Origin: Acinetobacter sp. WCHA45 | GTDB lineage: Bacteria; Pseudomonadota; Gammaproteobacteria; Pseudomonadales; Moraxellaceae | Reading direction: 5' to 3' | DNA: 64,000 nt | NCBI RefSeq assembly: GCF_002165255.2 | Contig: NZ_CP028561.1 | Span: forward strand, 2,108,001-2,172,000 | In this document: in pieces, positions 36,508 to 46,083 of the stretch | Numbering within the stretch: position 1 is the first letter of the stretch | How the letters are laid out: the number at the start of each line of letters is the position of its first letter | Notes under the pieces: model-generated | The model's database searches: none | What the model was told of the DNA's origin: nothing | What the model saw: only the letters and a program-made list of their open reading frames with translations | Position numbers and translations under genes: made by a program

Positions 36508-36912
36508 TTATTGATTTGTCTGAGGTGCTTGAGCACTCGCTGTTTGGGCCGCCATATCTGCCGCCTGAACCGCAGCCTCACCAATCAGGGCAATCTTGGC
36601 TTTTTCCTGACTCTTAGCAGACAAAGCAGGATTTGATGCCACAATACGGTTGATATTGGCAGAGTTTGCAGGCGCAATTGCAGCAGTTTGTAAAACGATT
36701 GGACGATTACCTGTATCACCGAGGGTATAACGAACTCCTGTGCGCGGACTGATGATGGTGGTGACATCACGCTTTACCTGTGCCTCTGCGGTGGTATTAC
36801 CCTGTGCAGCAAGTACCTTGTCTACAGTGGTTGTTTGTAGTGCATCTTCCGCAACTGCAAAACCAGAGACTGCCGCACTTGCCAAAATCAAAAGTTGTAA
36901 TGTTTTTTTCAT
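36508..36912 (-). CDS. Secreted protein of unknown function
   Basis: A 134-residue protein from the ATG at 36912, preceded by GGGAAGACA. It has a signal peptide (KKTLQLLILASAAVSGFAVA-ED), then a short domain with RDVTTIISPRTGVRYTLGDTGNRPIVLQ and an Ala/Gln-rich, probably disordered C-terminus. The longer upstream frame would destroy the signal peptide. No family recognised; likely a small periplasmic protein. It is downstream of secA but separated by secA's terminator. Confidence 0.72.
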   Translation of the reverse strand: MKKTLQLLILASAAVSGFAVAEDALQTTTVDKVLAAQGNTTAEAQVKRDVTTIISPRTGVRYTLGDTGNRPIVLQTAAIAPANSANINRIVASNPALSAKSQEKAKIALIGEAAVQAADMAAQTASAQAPQTNQ

Positions 36913-37004
36913 TGTCTTCCCGCTTTTAATACGAATCCAATTAAGGAGGATAATTCTCATAATAAAACTACAAAGTTGCTCTAGACACAAGTTACTTCTC
37001 GTAA

Positions 37005-37030
37005 AAAAGCAGAGCAAATGCTCTGCTTTT
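37005..37030 (-). terminator. Terminator of secA
   Basis: AAAAGCAGAGCA / TGCTCTGCTTTT hairpin with a two-base loop, T-run on the minus strand, 28 bases beyond the secA stop. Confidence 0.9.
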
Positions 37031-37057
37031 CATTTGAATACAAACTAAGTCAAAATT

Positions 37058-39793
37058 TTAAATTTTACCGTGACATTGTTTATATTTTAAACCTGAACCA
37101 CATGGGCATGGCGCATTACGGCTTTCTGGCACTGGAAATACTGCATTTCCAGATAAGCTACCACTCTCTTCAGAAATCGTCACTTCACCTGTTAAACCAT
37201 CAACATCATCATGTTCAAAAGAAAGACGCATAGATTCAGCTTGACGTTGTTGCTGAGCTTCTAATTCAGCCAACTCTTCTGCTGTTGGTACGTGAACGCG
37301 GGATAGATCAGTTACAACATCTGATTTAATAATACCCAGCATATTCACGAACAAATTAAACGCTTCTTTCTTATACTCTTGCTCAGGATTTTTCTGAGCA
37401 TAGCCACGTAAATGGATCCCTTGACGTAAATAATCCATCGCTGCTAAATGATCTTTCCAATGACGATCAAGTGAATTCAACATAAAGTGACGTTCAAGCA
37501 TTACAGCGGACTCATCACCCATTTGCTCACGGCGTTGACGATAACGTGCAATTACTTCATCAGAAATACGTGCGACCAAGCCTTCCTCGTCTAAACGACG
37601 ATCTTGATCAAGCCATTGCTGAACAGGAAGCTCAATACCTAGATCTGTACGTAGTGCATTTTCTAGACCTTGAATATCCCACTGATCATGAATTGATTCA
37701 GGTGGAATAAAGTTAGCAATTACCCCTTTCATCACTTCATGATGCATTTCTTCGATATAGTCTTGTAAAGTGCTTTCAGCCAATACTTCATCACGTTGAG
37801 TATAAATAATCTTACGCTGTTCATTATTTACATCATCGTACTTCAATAGATTTTTACGAATATCAAAGTTACGTGCTTCAACTTTGCGCTGCGCATTTTC
37901 AATCGAACGACTCACCATTTTGTGCTCAATGGCTTCATTTTCTTGCAAGCCCATTGCACGCATCATCGCAACGACACGATCACCCGCAAAGATACGCATC
38001 AAATCATCTTCAAGTGATAAATAGAAGCGTGATACACCTGGGTCACCTTGACGACCTGCACGACCACGGAGCTGGTTATCAATACGACGAGATTCATGAC
38101 GTTCCGAACCGATGATATGTAAACCACCAGAATTTAACACATCTTCGTGATCTTTTTCCCATTGTGCTTGTAAACGAGCTTCGTCTTCAGGGGTAGGATT
38201 TTCAATTTTGGCAAGTTTTGCTTTCCAGTTACCACCCAGCAAAATATCGGTACCACGACCCGCCATGTTGGTTGCAATCGTGACGGCATTTGGGCTACCT
38301 GCTTGCGCAATAATATCTGCTTCACGCTCATGTTGTTTTGCGTTCAAAACTTCATGATGAATCCCTGCTTGCAGCAGTTTTGAAGATAAAATTTCACTCG
38401 CCTCAATCGTTGCAGTACCAATCAAAATCGGCGCAACACCCTGCTTACGAATATTGGTAATTTCTTCGATAATTGCGTTGTATTTACCGTTACGATTTAA
38501 ATAAATTAAGTCGTTGTGATCCTTACGTACCATTGGACGATGCGTTGGAATTAGTACTACATCCAAACCATAAATTTCTTTCATTTCCGCGGCTTCAGTA
38601 TCAGCTGTACCTGTCATACCTGAAAGCTTTTTATAAAGTCGGAAATAATTTTGGAAAGTCGTGGTTGCCAAAGTTTGGTTTTCTGGTTGAATTTCCATGT
38701 TCTCTTTGGCTTCAACTGCTTGGTGCAAGCCTTCAGACCAACGACGACCTGGCATAGTACGACCTGTACTTTCATCAACAATAATCACTTCTTCTTTTTG
38801 AGTCTGTGGATTTACGCCAATAATGTAGTGAACGTTTTTTTGGTATAGATAATGCGCGCGAATTGCAGCAGTAACATGGTGAACCAAATTCAAATTGGTC
38901 GCTGAGTAAAGACTCTCACCCTCAGCCAACAATCCCATACGAATTAATTCTTGTTCAACAGTCTCGTAACCCACTTCAGTCATTTCAACTGTACGTTGTT
39001 TCTCATCTACCCAGAAATGTCCACCATCAGCCACTTTTTCTTCTTTCTGTGGACGTAGTATTGGTGGAATACTATTAATCAACTGATACAAATGAGATGA
39101 ATCTTCACTTTGTCCAGAAATAATGAGTGGTGTACGTGCTTCATCAATCAAGATTGAGTCAACTTCATCGATGATCGCATAGCTTAAGCCACGTTGTTTT
39201 TTCTCTTGTAGAGAAAATACCATGTTGTCACGTAGATAATCGAAACCAAATTCGTTGTTGGTACCGTAAGTAATATCGGCGAAATAAGCTTCAGCTTTTT
39301 CGGCTGGCATTTGCATTGAATAAATCACGCCAATGCTAAGACCCAAAAACTCAAATAATGGGCGGTTGAGTTCAGCATCACGTTGTGCAAGATAGTCATT
39401 GACGGTGATGACATGCACACCCTGACCACTCAATGCATTGAGGTAACACGCTAAAGTACCCATCAGGGTTTTACCTTCACCTGTACGCATCTCAGCAATT
39501 TTGCCTTCGTGCAGTGTGATACCACCAATCAACTGAACATCATAGTGACGCATTCCCATCACGCGTTTTGCAGCTTCACGACAAACTGCAAAGGCTTCAG
39601 GTAATAATTTATTTAGGCTTTCACCGTTTTTAAATCTTTCTTTGAATTCTTGAGTTTTTGCAGAAAGGTCTGCATCGTTAAGAGCAGATATCGTCGGTTC
39701 AAGCGCATTGATTTGTTCAACAATTTTACGCATGCGTTTGAGCTCACGCTCATTTTTAGTACCGAAGATACCTCCGATCAGACTTGCCAACAT
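37058..39793 (-). CDS. secA: Preprotein translocase ATPase SecA
   Basis: A 911-residue motor protein. Walker A is MRTGEGKTL (about 102-110), the DEAD-type motif is [21 protein letters not shown], then come the preprotein cross-linking domain, NBD2 ([26 protein letters not shown]), the helical scaffold and wing domains. The C-terminal zinc motif is [14 protein letters not shown]. It drives secreted and outer-membrane proteins through SecYEG, helped by SecB, which binds the zinc tail. Its length is standard. No secM-like gene precedes it. Confidence 0.98.
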   Translation of the reverse strand: MLASLIGGIFGTKNERELKRMRKIVEQINALEPTISALNDADLSAKTQEFKERFKNGESLNKLLPEAFAVCREAAKRVMGMRHYDVQLIGGITLHEGKIAEMRTGEGKTLMGTLACYLNALSGQGVHVITVNDYLAQRDAELNRPLFEFLGLSIGVIYSMQMPAEKAEAYFADITYGTNNEFGFDYLRDNMVFSLQEKKQRGLSYAIIDEVDSILIDEARTPLIISGQSEDSSHLYQLINSIPPILRPQKEEKVADGGHFWVDEKQRTVEMTEVGYETVEQELIRMGLLAEGESLYSATNLNLVHHVTAAIRAHYLYQKNVHYIIGVNPQTQKEEVIIVDESTGRTMPGRRWSEGLHQAVEAKENMEIQPENQTLATTTFQNYFRLYKKLSGMTGTADTEAAEMKEIYGLDVVLIPTHRPMVRKDHNDLIYLNRNGKYNAIIEEITNIRKQGVAPILIGTATIEASEILSSKLLQAGIHHEVLNAKQHEREADIIAQAGSPNAVTIATNMAGRGTDILLGGNWKAKLAKIENPTPEDEARLQAQWEKDHEDVLNSGGLHIIGSERHESRRIDNQLRGRAGRQGDPGVSRFYLSLEDDLMRIFAGDRVVAMMRAMGLQENEAIEHKMVSRSIENAQRKVEARNFDIRKNLLKYDDVNNEQRKIIYTQRDEVLAESTLQDYIEEMHHEVMKGVIANFIPPESIHDQWDIQGLENALRTDLGIELPVQQWLDQDRRLDEEGLVARISDEVIARYRQRREQMGDESAVMLERHFMLNSLDRHWKDHLAAMDYLRQGIHLRGYAQKNPEQEYKKEAFNLFVNMLGIIKSDVVTDLSRVHVPTAEELAELEAQQQRQAESMRLSFEHDDVDGLTGEVTISEESGSLSGNAVFPVPESRNAPCPCGSGLKYKQCHGKI

Positions 39794-39844
39794 GAATAAA
39801 CTCTCTAATCCTGTTTGTTTAAATAAGTAATTTTTTCTTAGCTG

Positions 39845-39874
39845 TTATTATGGAGTCAGAAATAAGAACTACAA
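39845..39874 (-). promoter_or_regulatory. Candidate promoter of secA
   Basis: On the minus strand, TTGTAG and TAATAA are separated by 18 bases, about 50 bases before the secA ATG. Each box is an imperfect match, so this is tentative. The rest of the 337-base gap between secA and the peroxiredoxin gene shows no ORF or clear repeat. Confidence 0.35.
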
Positions 39875-40130
39875 GGGCTTTGCATCCAAACAGGTAAAAA
39901 AACTGCGAGGCGATTCTGACATCACACAACTAAAGAGCGTTAATGTAGCAAATTTGGATTTAACTTACATCGCTTTGCGTGTGAATTTATGATCAATTTT
40001 TTAGCTTCGCTACATTCAATTATCTTAAATTCTCATAACAAAATGAAAAAACAATAATTTTATTTATAAAGTGATTCCTGCATATTAAATACACACATAA
40101 AACATCAATAATGTATTGAGGACTAATTAA

Positions 40131-40772
40131 ATGACATTACGTTTAGGTGATATCGCCCCGAATTTCCAACAAGACTCTAGTGACGGTCATATTGATTTTT
40201 ATCAATTTTTAGGTGACAGCTGGGGCATTTTATTCTCACATCCAGCGGATTTCACCCCAGTTTGTACCACCGAACTTGGCTTCACCGCTAAACTGAAAGA
40301 TGAATTTACAAAGCGTGGCGTCAAAGCAATTGCACTTTCAGTCGACGATGTTGAATCGCATAAAAGCTGGATTCAAGATATTAATGAAACACAAAATACT
40401 ACGGTCAACTTTCCAATTATTGCGGATAAAGATCGTAAAGTTTCTGAACTATATGGATTTATCCACCCAAATGCGAGTGAGACCCTAACTGTTCGCTCAC
40501 TGGTCATTATTGATCCGAATAAAAAAGTCCGCTTGATTATTACTTATCCAGCCTCAACAGGTCGTAACTTTAATGAAGTATTGCGAGTGGTTGATTCATT
40601 ACAGCTAACAGATAAACATAAAGTCGCAACACCTGCAAATTGGCAACATGGCGAAGATGTCGTCATTGTACCGTCGTTGAAAGATGAAGAAGAAATTAAA
40701 CAACGTTTTCCTCAAGGCTATACCGCAGTGAAACCTTATCTACGTTTAACACCACAACCTGAGCAAGATTGA
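40131..40772 (+). CDS. 1-Cys peroxiredoxin (Prx6 type)
   Basis: A 213-residue peroxiredoxin with the peroxidatic Cys45 in HPADFTPVCTTELG, the downstream Arg in the SLVIIDPNKKVR region, and the long C-terminal extension of Prx6 enzymes (EDVVIVPSLKDEEE, FPQGYTAVKPYLR). No resolving Cys in the usual place. It reduces peroxides with an external thiol. GAGGA precedes the ATG by eight bases. The stop codon lies inside the first copy of a tandem repeat. Confidence 0.92.
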   Translation: MTLRLGDIAPNFQQDSSDGHIDFYQFLGDSWGILFSHPADFTPVCTTELGFTAKLKDEFTKRGVKAIALSVDDVESHKSWIQDINETQNTTVNFPIIADKDRKVSELYGFIHPNASETLTVRSLVIIDPNKKVRLIITYPASTGRNFNEVLRVVDSLQLTDKHKVATPANWQHGEDVVIVPSLKDEEEIKQRFPQGYTAVKPYLRLTPQPEQD

Positions 40773-40976
40773 AGCCGACTAAAGGCTTCAAACGCAGCGC
40801 AAGACAAACGAAGTGCGTAGTACACAAAACGAGCAACGCTCGTTACGAACGCAAATCGAAACAGCTATGCTGTGAGTTAAAAGATTGAAGCCGACTAAAG
40901 GCTTCAAACGCAGCGCAAGACAAACGAAGTGCGTAGTACATGAAACAAACAATACTTTTTACAAACGCAAGTCGAA
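40767..40976 (+). repeat. Tandem direct repeat after the peroxiredoxin gene
   Basis: Two 94-base copies lie 116 bases apart (40767-40860 and 40883-40976). The first 58 bases are identical; the remainder differs mostly by transitions. Each copy opens with the hairpin GAAGCC-GACTAAA-GGCTTC. Copy 1 begins at the last codon and stop of the peroxiredoxin gene. In copy 1 the inverted pair CGAGC/GCTCG is intact; in copy 2 it is destroyed. Nothing else is seen in the 350-base gap. It resembles a REP- or MITE-like element, or duplicated terminator. Confidence 0.8.
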
Positions 40977-41121
40977 CAGTAAAAAACTATTGAATCTGAA
41001 TAACAAACTTCATTGCCTATCGATCTGATAGGCTTTTAAAATCGCAAAATAAAAAGTTGTTGGTATTTTTTAGTCGATACGTTATAAAAATAATTCTCTT
41101 CAAAATAGAATAACAATCACG

Positions 41122-41931
41122 ATGATTTATAACATCCATCATCTCCATTGCGGAAGCTTCTGCCCTGTTTGTGCTCCGCTATTTGGACAGAAAGGCTGGA
41201 AAGCACATCTAGTTTGTCATTGCCTACTTATTGAAACTGATCGAGGTCTGGTTTTAATTGATACAGGCTTGGGTACACAGGACTATTTGCACACTGAACA
41301 ACGTCTAGGTTCATTACTGACTCAATTTGGTTCGATTGTGCCCAATCTCAAATTAAGTGCCATCGAACAAATTCAAAAATTAGGTTTACGCCCTGAAGAT
41401 GTGCAACATATCTTTGTCACACATCTTGATTTTGATCATGCAGGTGGTATCACAGATTTTCCTAATGCAACCGTGCATATTTTAGCTTCCGAGTTTAATG
41501 CAACACAGACATTAACAGCCAAAGGTAAACTTCGTTATAAAACTGAACAATTTAAACAACATCGTCATTGGAATTTTGCTGAACATACAAATGGTGAAGC
41601 TTGGTTTAATTTAAAAAGGGTTCAAGGTCTTCCTTTTTTCCAAGATGAAATATTGATGATTCCATTGATTGGTCATACTGCTGGACATTGTGGTATTGCA
41701 ATTAAAAAAGCTGAAGGCTGGATTTTATTCTGTGGTGATGCGTATTACACCCATTTAGAACTCAATCCAAAAAACAAATTGAGAGCCTTAGATTTTACTG
41801 AACGTTTATTGGCAGAAGATAATCGACAAAGGTTACATAACCTTAAACAGTTACAATATCTGGCTCAACATGAACCGAGTATTGAGTTAATTTGTGCGCA
41901 TGATCCTGTTGAATTTGATCGTTATCAATAA
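41122..41931 (+). CDS. Metallo-beta-lactamase-fold hydrolase
   Basis: A 269-residue MBL-fold protein. The metal motif is HLDFDH (His101, Asp103, Asp105, His106), followed by GHTAGHCGI with a ligand His, and FCGDAYY with the bridging Asp. This subgroup includes some lactonases (quorum-quenching AHL lactonases use HxHxDH), but HxDxDH members also serve other ester or lactone substrates. No signal peptide. A lipoprotein phosphatase gene begins one base after its stop, so they are cotranslated. Confidence 0.83.
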   Translation: MIYNIHHLHCGSFCPVCAPLFGQKGWKAHLVCHCLLIETDRGLVLIDTGLGTQDYLHTEQRLGSLLTQFGSIVPNLKLSAIEQIQKLGLRPEDVQHIFVTHLDFDHAGGITDFPNATVHILASEFNATQTLTAKGKLRYKTEQFKQHRHWNFAEHTNGEAWFNLKRVQGLPFFQDEILMIPLIGHTAGHCGIAIKKAEGWILFCGDAYYTHLELNPKNKLRALDFTERLLAEDNRQRLHNLKQLQYLAQHEPSIELICAHDPVEFDRYQ

Positions 41932-41932
41932 T

Positions 41933-42520
41933 ATGAAAAAAGCGCTTATCACTGTTGTTCTTTTATCAACGCTTAATGTTTCTGGGTGTATGCAGCATTC
42001 GAGTTTAGAAAAAGACCAACGTCCTCAAAATTGGGGAACTCTTATTTCTAACACTCATAATTTTTATCAAATTAGTTCAGATGTTTTTCGTAGCGAACAG
42101 CCGAGTATTGATTTGATCCCAAGCCTTGAAGCTCATCAAATTAATACGATTATCAATTTGAGAGCTAGAAATGAAGATGCCAAAGTTTTAAAAGATCAGC
42201 CTTTTAATCTGGTACACATTCCAATCAATACTTGGGCAATCAATCGTAAAGACTTGTTAGAAGCAATGCGTGTTATTCAAACTGCTAAACAACAAAACCA
42301 GAAAATCCTAGTGCATTGCTATCATGGCTCAGATCGAACTGGTGCCACAATTGCGATGTATCGAATTATTTTTGAGCATTGGGCAATTGAAGATGCGGTT
42401 AAAGAAATGAAACAAGGAGGATACGGCTATCATATTATTTGGAAAAATATTGACCACCTTTTCACCCCTGAAAATATAAAATGGATTCAACAACAACTTT
42501 CGAATCCAGCATCTATTTAG
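41933..42520 (+). CDS. Lipoprotein dual-specificity/tyrosine phosphatase-like protein
   Basis: A 195-residue protein from the ATG at 41933. A lipobox (VSGC, Cys19) ends the signal peptide, so it is probably membrane-anchored in the periplasm. The phosphatase loop HCYHGSDRTG has Cys129 and Arg135 of the C-x5-R active site, and the IINLRARNED segment matches the DSP/PTP fold of DUF-type cysteine phosphatases. It would dephosphorylate a protein or lipid phosphate in the envelope. It directly follows the MBL gene. Confidence 0.83.
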   Translation: MKKALITVVLLSTLNVSGCMQHSSLEKDQRPQNWGTLISNTHNFYQISSDVFRSEQPSIDLIPSLEAHQINTIINLRARNEDAKVLKDQPFNLVHIPINTWAINRKDLLEAMRVIQTAKQQNQKILVHCYHGSDRTGATIAMYRIIFEHWAIEDAVKEMKQGGYGYHIIWKNIDHLFTPENIKWIQQQLSNPASI

Positions 42521-42675
42521 ATTGCGAGATGAGTTTTAGATTAAATCCAATTTTTAGAGAGATAGAGCTTAGACGTGTAAGATTTGTTTCTTTAATTTTT
42601 GGGTTTTATGCATTTTTTATTGGGCTTTTAAAAAACCTAATTTTATAAGTTGAATGGTAAGTTAAGAAATACGGA

Positions 42676-43611
42676 CTAACGTGAAGAATTGGCAAAAACA
42701 GAGTTGCTAAGTAATAGTTTAAAAACTTCAGAATCACCACCATCGCTATCCGTGACCAATAAAAATACCTCACCATCCGATGTCGACTCTAACCATGTAA
42801 TTCCTTCTACTTTAATAGCAAGAGTTTGTCCTTTCGAATCCTGAATCAGATGTTTATATAAAATTTTTCCCTCAGGCGATAACACCAAAATAAAACTGCC
42901 TAGCACCGCGCCATCATCATAAGTATTTAATGTTTGCTCAACCGCAGCAGTGGCAACAATTAGATTTTTCTCCACAAAAAAATAAGCATCAGAAATACCA
43001 CTTGCTGCCCCTTCAAGCTCTGGTAATGTCAGATTGAATGATTTTTTGAGCGCACATTCTAATGATTTTCCATTTTGAATCTGTATTAAATCAAAGACTA
43101 AAACACCATGAAAACGATTGATATTGCCACGTTGAAAAATGTATAAATTGTTTTGATCTGAACAAACTGCTTCTATATTGAGATCAGCGCCACCAGTCAA
43201 CGCCAAACAATGTTCTAAGAAATCATAATCCGAGGTATCAAATAAAACATGAACCTGATGATCAGCTGGATTATACAATAATGCTTTTTTTCGATTTTCT
43301 GTAGAACCTGAACCCATCACTAGTAACTGAGGTTGTCCGTCAAAGCGAATACAGCTAAGCGCTTCAAAGTCTGGTTTAGTTTTTTTACTAAATACCGTTA
43401 GTGTCGTATGCTTAGGCTGTTCAAATAATGGAATTTTTTCAAAATTAGTCGCACGATTGATGTTATTTTTTCGATCGGTTTTGAGTAAGAAACCCACATC
43501 ATCTCCAACCAAGTAGAGATCATCCCCCACACAAGCCGCGCCAGAAAGTGCACTAACACTCGAATCCTCTGAAAATATAAAGTGTTCTAATATCTTAAAG
43601 CCGCTACTCAT
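42676..43611 (-). CDS. Predicted beta-propeller protein of unknown function
   Basis: A 311-residue, beta-rich protein without clear signal peptide. Repeated blade-like stretches are visible (GAACVGDDLYLVGDDVGFLL, FDGQPQLLVMGSGS, DLNIEAVCSDQNNLYIFQRGN, AYFFVEKNLIVATAAVEQT, KVEGITWLESTSDGEVFLLV), a pattern found in DUF6929-type proteins. No catalytic motif. It is separated from the SPOR gene by about 90 bases on the same strand and could be its distal partner. Confidence 0.6.
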   Translation of the reverse strand: MSSGFKILEHFIFSEDSSVSALSGAACVGDDLYLVGDDVGFLLKTDRKNNINRATNFEKIPLFEQPKHTTLTVFSKKTKPDFEALSCIRFDGQPQLLVMGSGSTENRKKALLYNPADHQVHVLFDTSDYDFLEHCLALTGGADLNIEAVCSDQNNLYIFQRGNINRFHGVLVFDLIQIQNGKSLECALKKSFNLTLPELEGAASGISDAYFFVEKNLIVATAAVEQTLNTYDDGAVLGSFILVLSPEGKILYKHLIQDSKGQTLAIKVEGITWLESTSDGEVFLLVTDSDGGDSEVFKLLLSNSVFANSSR

Positions 43612-43699
43612 CTTGTACTCACTGCCCGCAGAAATAGAACACTTGTAACAAGGTCAAAACCAGACGCTTTCCAGCTTTGATCTAGTCGTTTATCTTTTG

Positions 43700-44806
43700 T
43701 TATCGCTGATCAAGTGGAACCCAATCAATCACCCACGCTGATTTCATATTTAAACTTTCATCAGAGGTAATTTTTTTACGTGCTGCATCTGCAACATCTC
43801 GGTCCTTCGATGGTCCAACCATGATACGAATTCCTTTTGAAGTCGGGCTTGTTGTAACCTTATAACCTTTGGCACGCAATTTAGATACAACTGCATCTGC
43901 ATTGGCTTGGTTAGCAGCCAATGCCACTTGTACCATCCACTTTTTATCTCCATTTTCCATGAGATCACGAGCCTTTTCAGCTTCGGCTTTTTTCTCAGCA
44001 TCAGCTTTACGCTTTTTCTCGTCAGCCGATTTTTTCTCAGCTTCAGCTTTACGCTTCTCTTCAGCTGCTTTTTTCTCAGCTTCGGCTTTACGTTTATCTT
44101 CGGCAATTTTCTTGTCTGCCTCAACTTTACGCTTTTCTTCTAACGCTTTTTTATCAGCGTCAGCTTTACGCTTATCTTCCTCAGCCTTTTTTTCAGCTTC
44201 TGCCTTACGCTTCTCTTCTGCCAACTTTTTTTCGGCTTCAGCCTTGCGCTTGTCTTCCGCTAACTTTTTATCAGTATCACTTTTCTGCTGATCTGCTTTT
44301 TGCTGTTCTACTTTTTTCTTTTCATCTAATTTATTTTTTTCTTCGGTCGCTCGTTGTGTCTTAGCTTTATCATCTTCGCCAAGCTCTGGCGGAATGTTAT
44401 CAGAGCTTTCCTGTTCGGCTGTACGGCGTGCATTAATTGCAGCGTATTCTTCGGCTGCTTTACGCGCAGCAGCAGCTTCAGCTTCCTGTTGCATTTTTAG
44501 AAAATCAGCTGCACGTGCTTCTTGTTCAGCAACGGCTTTCTCACGAGAACGGCGTTGTTCTTCAAGCAATCTTTTTTCTGTCTCAACATCTACGGCTAAT
44601 GGTTGTAATGAAACCATTTCACCTTCTTGGGTCGATTGAGCTGTTTGAGTTTTAGGTTCTGTTTTAGGAATTGGATGTGTAATTGCGGTTTGCGTTTTGT
44701 CATGCCCTATTTCGTCATTACCTTTAAGGAGTAATGCTGCCAATAAAACACCTCCACCCAATAGAACAACGCCTCCCATCCAGCGTTGTTTGTTATTCAT
44801 TGACAT
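43700..44806 (-). CDS. SPOR-domain cell-envelope protein with long charged coiled coil
   Basis: A 368-residue protein (ATG at 44806; an ATG at 44800 overlapping the folC stop is equally possible). There is a short cytoplasmic N-terminus, one membrane helix (GGVVLLGGGVLLAALLL), then about 220 residues of Lys/Glu/Ala coiled coil built from repeats such as KKAEEDKRKADAD, and a C-terminal SPOR domain (KKWMVQVALAANQANADAVVSKLRAKGYKV). SPOR domains bind denuded septal peptidoglycan, so it probably acts at the division site like DedD or FtsN. It sits at the end of the trpA-accD-folC operon, as dedD does in E. coli. Confidence 0.85.
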   Translation of the reverse strand: MSMNNKQRWMGGVVLLGGGVLLAALLLKGNDEIGHDKTQTAITHPIPKTEPKTQTAQSTQEGEMVSLQPLAVDVETEKRLLEEQRRSREKAVAEQEARAADFLKMQQEAEAAAARKAAEEYAAINARRTAEQESSDNIPPELGEDDKAKTQRATEEKNKLDEKKKVEQQKADQQKSDTDKKLAEDKRKAEAEKKLAEEKRKAEAEKKAEEDKRKADADKKALEEKRKVEADKKIAEDKRKAEAEKKAAEEKRKAEAEKKSADEKKRKADAEKKAEAEKARDLMENGDKKWMVQVALAANQANADAVVSKLRAKGYKVTTSPTSKGIRIMVGPSKDRDVADAARKKITSDESLNMKSAWVIDWVPLDQR

Positions 44807-46083
44807 TGTTCTAAATACTCCCAAACCGCTTCTAAGGTATGAAACGATCCACAGACTAAAATCAGCTGATTGTTATTACTTTGTTTCAGCACATCTTCAA
44901 AGGCTTGCTGGATATTACCGTACTCATATACCTGTTGACCTTGTAATGCATCATGTAATTGATGCAATGGGGCTGCTCTAGGTACATTTAAACTAGCAAT
45001 AAACCAATCTTTTACTGTTGTTTTTAGTAAATCGGTGACAGACGAGATATCTTTATCTGCCAGCATTGAAAATACCGCGACAACATCTGTGTACTGTTTA
45101 TTGTATTTTAAGAATTTTCGCAACTGATTCAATAAAAATTCGACGCCATGTGGATTATGTCCAGCATCAAAAATCACTGTTTTGTCTTGAATTTGCCGTA
45201 TTTCAAAACGACCTTGCAAACGTGCTTGCTGAATACCTGTTGCAATCGCTGCCTGAGAGACCTCAATACCACTCACCAGTACCGCTGCAACAGCAGTCGA
45301 AATATTATCTAATGCAAGCTGACCGATTGGCAGTTTTAGCGTTGTGCCAGAGGATGCAAATGACCAAGTTTGACCATCGTCATTAAGTTGATAAAAATAA
45401 TCTCGATTCAGCGCATATAGATCTGCTTGAGTTTCAGCTACTTTATCTTGAATCGCTTGGGGTAATTGTTGTTGACCCGCAAATACCACTGGAATATTCG
45501 GACGAATAATCCCTGCTTTCTCAAAGGCGATTTTTTCTATCGTGTCACCTAACCAATCGACATGATCTAAACCAATATTGGTAATCACGGCAATATCAGG
45601 ATCAATCACATTCACGACATCCAGACGACCGCCTAAGCCAACCTCAAGTACCCAGACATCACATTGTTTTAGTTTGAAAATAAGAAAAGCAGCCAAAGTG
45701 GTTGCTTCAAAAAAGGACAATGATAAACCACATTCTCGGCGGGCTTGGTCAACCAACACAAAGGCATCAACTAAGCTTTGATCATCAACTTCAATCCCAG
45801 CAAGTTTTACCCGCTCATTAAAACGATAAATATGCGGTGATTGATACAAACCAACTTTATAACCTTGTGCATTTAAAATTGCAGCGAGTGTCGTTGTTGT
45901 TGAGCCTTTACCATTCGTTCCTGCCACAGTAAAAACTTTTGCTTGAGGTTGCATAACTCCCAACTTTTCAGCAACGGGAATTACGCGCTCTAAACCTAAA
46001 TCAATGCCTGTAACATGAACATGGCCCCAATAATCGAGCCATGTTGTTAATGTATCTGTAGAATGTGGTGCGTCCAGTTTCAA
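44797..46083 (-). CDS. folC: Folylpolyglutamate/dihydrofolate synthase FolC
   Basis: A 428-residue Mur-ligase-family protein with the ATP loop GTNGKGST (55-62), the YQSPHIYRFNERV motif, EVGLGGRLDVVNVIDPD and the C-terminal FDAGHNPHG. It adds glutamate to dihydropteroate and to folates. Its start overlaps accD by four bases and its end overlaps the SPOR gene, a compact operon order (accD-folC-dedD) also found in E. coli. Confidence 0.96.
   Translation of the reverse strand: MKLDAPHSTDTLTTWLDYWGHVHVTGIDLGLERVIPVAEKLGVMQPQAKVFTVAGTNGKGSTTTTLAAILNAQGYKVGLYQSPHIYRFNERVKLAGIEVDDQSLVDAFVLVDQARRECGLSLSFFEATTLAAFLIFKLKQCDVWVLEVGLGGRLDVVNVIDPDIAVITNIGLDHVDWLGDTIEKIAFEKAGIIRPNIPVVFAGQQQLPQAIQDKVAETQADLYALNRDYFYQLNDDGQTWSFASSGTTLKLPIGQLALDNISTAVAAVLVSGIEVSQAAIATGIQQARLQGRFEIRQIQDKTVIFDAGHNPHGVEFLLNQLRKFLKYNKQYTDVVAVFSMLADKDISSVTDLLKTTVKDWFIASLNVPRAAPLHQLHDALQGQQVYEYGNIQQAFEDVLKQSNNNQLILVCGSFHTLEAVWEYLEQCQ

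Noticed and set aside
43869..44291. Long plus-strand open frame rich in Ser/Ala/Phe opposite the SPOR gene
   Set aside because: It is the antisense of the Lys/Glu coiled-coil repeats; the composition is a mirror of AAA/GAA/GCT codons and no ribosome site is present.
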